This document shows, one piece after another, positions 61,863-64,000 of a DNA stretch of 64,000 nt (position 1 is its first letter; the number at the start of each line of letters is the position of its first letter). A program made the translations under genes and the position numbers. The stretch comes from Capillidium heterosporum (Eukaryota; Entomophthoromycota; Entomophthoromycetes; Entomophthorales; Capillidiaceae). The notes beneath the pieces are model-generated. The model was not told where the DNA came from and made no database searches. It saw nothing but the letters and a program-made list of their open reading frames with translations. Where the stretch lies: positions 2,852,001 to 2,916,000 of the forward strand of contig WBMQ01000001.1 in assembly GCA_016630905.1 (NCBI GenBank), given 5' to 3'.

Positions 61863-62249
61863 AAATTTGGCTGGATATCTTATATCTAAAGAAAGTACGA
61901 ACCATGATTATAAATATATATTAATTTCTATTTTAAAAGTGTGCGATTTTTAGGTGCATTCAATGATCATCAACCCAATTGAAGTTAGGTATCAACAATT
62001 ACTGAGAAAGCTTATGTTGGTCTATGACTTTATCAGATTAAGAACTTAAAAACTTAAACGATATGGACATCTACCATCTACAAAGAACCAAGCCTGTTGA
62101 AAGTTTTTCTATTCTATGAAAAAATAGTACCCTATTTGGCAACTATTAAGTCCAATCAAAATTTAGATTCCCTTGAATGCAAATGAAACGGTTTGATTTT
62201 TCAAAGTAACAAATCTTCAAGTTACAGTAAGTCGATTAATACCCTTTTG

Positions 62250-62257
62250 TATAAAAT
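62250..62257 (+). promoter_or_regulatory. TATA box upstream of the repeat-protein gene
   Basis: TATAAAAT 55 nt before the ATG at 62305. Assigned by motif and position. Confidence 0.45.
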
Positions 62258-62304
62258 CAAAAGATAAAGGACATTCGCTATCAACGGACGTCTTTAATTC
62301 CAAA

Positions 62305-63102
62305 ATGTTGCTTACCAACATAATCCAACTACTCACCCTAGTATCCCTAATAGGTACCTCAAGTCCAATGCGACCTCAAGGTCAGAGCCAAGAAGAAAGC
62401 CTACCCAAGTACGACTTGAAGGATAAGCACGGTGATATCAACTACGACCTTTTACCCAACAACTTCAACGTAAAGAAACTCCCAACCGATATAGATTACA
62501 AACTCATACCTCTAGACAAGGTCGATTACAACAGCTTTCCTAACGACTTTGACTTTAACAAGCTCAAACTCCGCAACTTGAACCTAAGTCGCTTCGACAA
62601 AAGTTTCGAGTGGGGTAGGCTACCCCTCAACAAGATCAACCCCATCGACTTCCCCAACAACTTGGATGTGACCAAATTCCCCAAGGACTACCAACTTTAT
62701 AGAATCCCCCTTCTCAAAATCGATCCTGCCTCCATTCCTGAAGATTTCGACATGTACCGCCTGCACATCAAGTTGAAAGATATGATTTTCTTCTCCAAGT
62801 TCGTACCCAAGAAAGCGCTGACACAGCCCAACAAGAACGCCAAGAAGATTGAAAGTAATAAATTAAAGTTATTGGAGAAGTCTAAGGTTGATACCGAGCT
62901 GGAAGTTAATAATGTTATATTGAAGCTGACTAGTCTGATGAGAGACATTGAGAAGTTAGATCCTTCCCACCAAGACCCAACTTTGTTGAAATTGAAGGAG
63001 GTGGCCAACGCGACGTTAATCTCGGTGGATTACAAGGGAGACTTCTCCAACGTAATTTTGGGAGCACCTGTCCCCAACATGCCCATCGTCAAAAAGGCTT
63101 GA
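62305..63102 (+). CDS. Secreted cysteine-free protein with degenerate 18/10/19-residue repeats
   Basis: Unrecognised 265-residue protein from one exon. Residues 1-about 20 (MLLTNIIQLLTLVSLIGTSS) look like a signal peptide. Residues 45-158 are built from degenerate units of the form [IVL][DN]xxx[FIL]Px[DN][FL][DN]xx[KR][LF], starting near residues 45, 63, 73, 92, 111, 129 and 139, so spacings run 18, 10, 19, 19, 18, 10. Examples are VDYNSFPNDFDFNKLKL and IDPASIPEDFDMYRLHIKL. After a basic linker (about 165-195) comes a helical, Leu/Lys-rich domain and a closing GAPVPNMPIV. There are no cysteines and one NxS/T site (NAT, about 231). Third positions favour C and the repeats vary at the amino-acid level while keeping the pattern, so it looks like a real, selected gene. 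Cell-wall or effector roles are guesses. Confidence 0.8.
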   Translation: MLLTNIIQLLTLVSLIGTSSPMRPQGQSQEESLPKYDLKDKHGDINYDLLPNNFNVKKLPTDIDYKLIPLDKVDYNSFPNDFDFNKLKLRNLNLSRFDKSFEWGRLPLNKINPIDFPNNLDVTKFPKDYQLYRIPLLKIDPASIPEDFDMYRLHIKLKDMIFFSKFVPKKALTQPNKNAKKIESNKLKLLEKSKVDTELEVNNVILKLTSLMRDIEKLDPSHQDPTLLKLKEVANATLISVDYKGDFSNVILGAPVPNMPIVKKA

Positions 63103-63863
63103 TCTTTTAATAACAATAAGGTTTTACACCATAGTATATATTTATTTTGCAACTTATATATATTGCCATTTTGATACCTGTACCTAGGTACTTTTGTAAC
63201 TAACTTTTAAATTTGTTGTAAAGTAGTACCTTAGTTTTGGGCACTCTCCATTTTTCTATCTTGGTATCATCGACTAACGTTGGTTGATGTTATTTCAAGC
63301 TAGAATATCTAAAGTTCAAAACATAATTAGAAAAGAATATATATATATAATATGGGTACAGCCTATCAAACTTCAAATATACTTCTTAAATGTGTTTACC
63401 AATGTATTATAAAACTTTATAGTAGTTAGTCCCATATTAATAAAAGCGGGATGTGCTTTAAACTATACAATATCTGCCTTTTAACCTAGGTATAACTAAA
63501 ATTTACGGTAATCACTCCTTCGAGCTTAGATTAGAAATCATTGACTCTCCCTATGTTACTCCCTCTTTATCAAGCATGTTATACCTTGTATGTTTTCCCC
63601 TTTATAGCTTCTAACTAATTTATTGGTACAATAGAATATGAGCATTTGCCACTATGCAAAGCAATTACAACTGGTAATCAATAGAGTACACAAATGGTCA
63701 ATACACCATATATATATGGGCACACTCACAATCCAAAAATTTGGGGATACGATGGTAAAAAGTTATAAATTGACAATCATATCTTCAAAAATTATTGGAT
63801 CTCCCATATAGGCTCAGCTATGTAACTGCTTTCGATATTCACAGTTACAAATGCTTTAATGGA
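63103..63863. other. AT-rich intergenic DNA at the right end
   Basis: No gene seen. Several TATATATA runs near 63340 and 63711. Confidence 0.45.
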
Positions 63864-64000
63864 TGTCCTACTCAGTACTATACTCAGCAGCTACTCAGTA
63901 TCACCTTTAACCACTATATAGTCAAATTTAAGAATCATATCGGCAGCTTCAGTACCGACTCCCATTTCAACTTCCTCAACAAGATGATCACCCAAGCGCT
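63864..64000 (+). pseudogene. Fragment resembling a subtilase propeptide (I9), cut by the right edge
   Basis: The frame reads HYIVKFKNHIGSFSTDSHFNF then LNKMITQA to the end of the window. YIVKFKN..S....H..F is the pattern of inhibitor I9 propeptides that precede S8 subtilisin-like proteases. No ATG opens this frame; the nearest ATG (63859) starts a signal-like MDVLLSTILSSYS in another frame that soon stops. Either an unrecognised intron or a disabled gene; the rest lies outside the window. Confidence 0.35.

Larger units (their letters stand above)
58650..62249. other. AT-rich intergenic desert, 3.6 kb
   Basis: Holds no intact gene. Contains the probable small heat-shock protein relic at 61085-61317 and a perfect 14-bp inverted repeat at 61802-61862. 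An isolated 40-codon open stretch at about 59432-59555 has no recognised homology. Confidence 0.45.

Overview
The window is nuclear DNA from a eukaryote, most likely an early-diverging (zygomycete-grade) fungus. Genes are split by many short introns of about 35-60 nt that start GTA and end AG. There is a truncated Zn2Cys6 transcription factor, a fungal-type kinesin-1 ending in a SWLWGK-like tail, a short fungal alpha-actinin, a Ty3/gypsy chromovirus and relics of laccase-like genes. A full dymeclin homologue, which I recall as absent from the familiar yeasts and moulds, argues against Dikarya. I cannot name the species. Intergenic DNA is AT-rich and long, so intact genes alternate with large deserts.

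Layout, left to right: a Zn2Cys6 regulator cut by the left edge (1-1369, -); V-ATPase proteolipid subunit c (4191-4805, +); a Nup50-like FG nucleoporin (5858-7331, +); conventional kinesin heavy chain in 20 exons (8731-12793, +); alpha-actinin in 18 exons (13575-16339, +); a tandem pair of 261-residue six-helix membrane proteins (18857-19726 and 21252-22122, +); a G-protein alpha subunit (24325-25547, +); a dead chromovirus with odd flanking hydrophobic ORFs (about 26480-32240); ETF-ubiquinone oxidoreductase (33357-35448, +); dymeclin (36228-38849, -); a 9-kb desert; a trihelix/Myb-like regulator (47867-48730, +); a wrecked laccase-like multicopper oxidase (52624-54307, +); a Kti13/Ats1-like RCC1 protein (55357-56445, -); mitochondrial cysteine desulfurase NFS1 (57021-58649, -); a desert holding a probable small heat-shock protein relic; a secreted cysteine-free repeat protein (62305-63102, +); and, at the right edge, a fragment resembling a subtilase propeptide.

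The genes do not form a cluster or pathway. Two mitochondrial enzymes (ETF-QO and NFS1), two cytoskeletal proteins (kinesin-1 and alpha-actinin, adjacent and co-directional) and membrane-traffic or acidification proteins (dymeclin, V-ATPase c) are ordinary housekeeping. All multi-exon models below were built by eye from splice signals, reading-frame continuity and family resemblance; each closes in frame to a length typical of its family.

The less ordinary material is: the secreted 18/10/19-residue repeat protein; the inverted repeat and paralogous hydrophobic ORFs around the chromovirus, beside short tandem repeats that differ almost only by transitions; a 453-nt hairpin-rich intron just before the last kinesin exon; a 57-nt in-frame intron in ETF-QO; two strong cruciform-type inverted repeats in the deserts; and three gene relics. 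I did not find a clear new defence or biosynthetic system.
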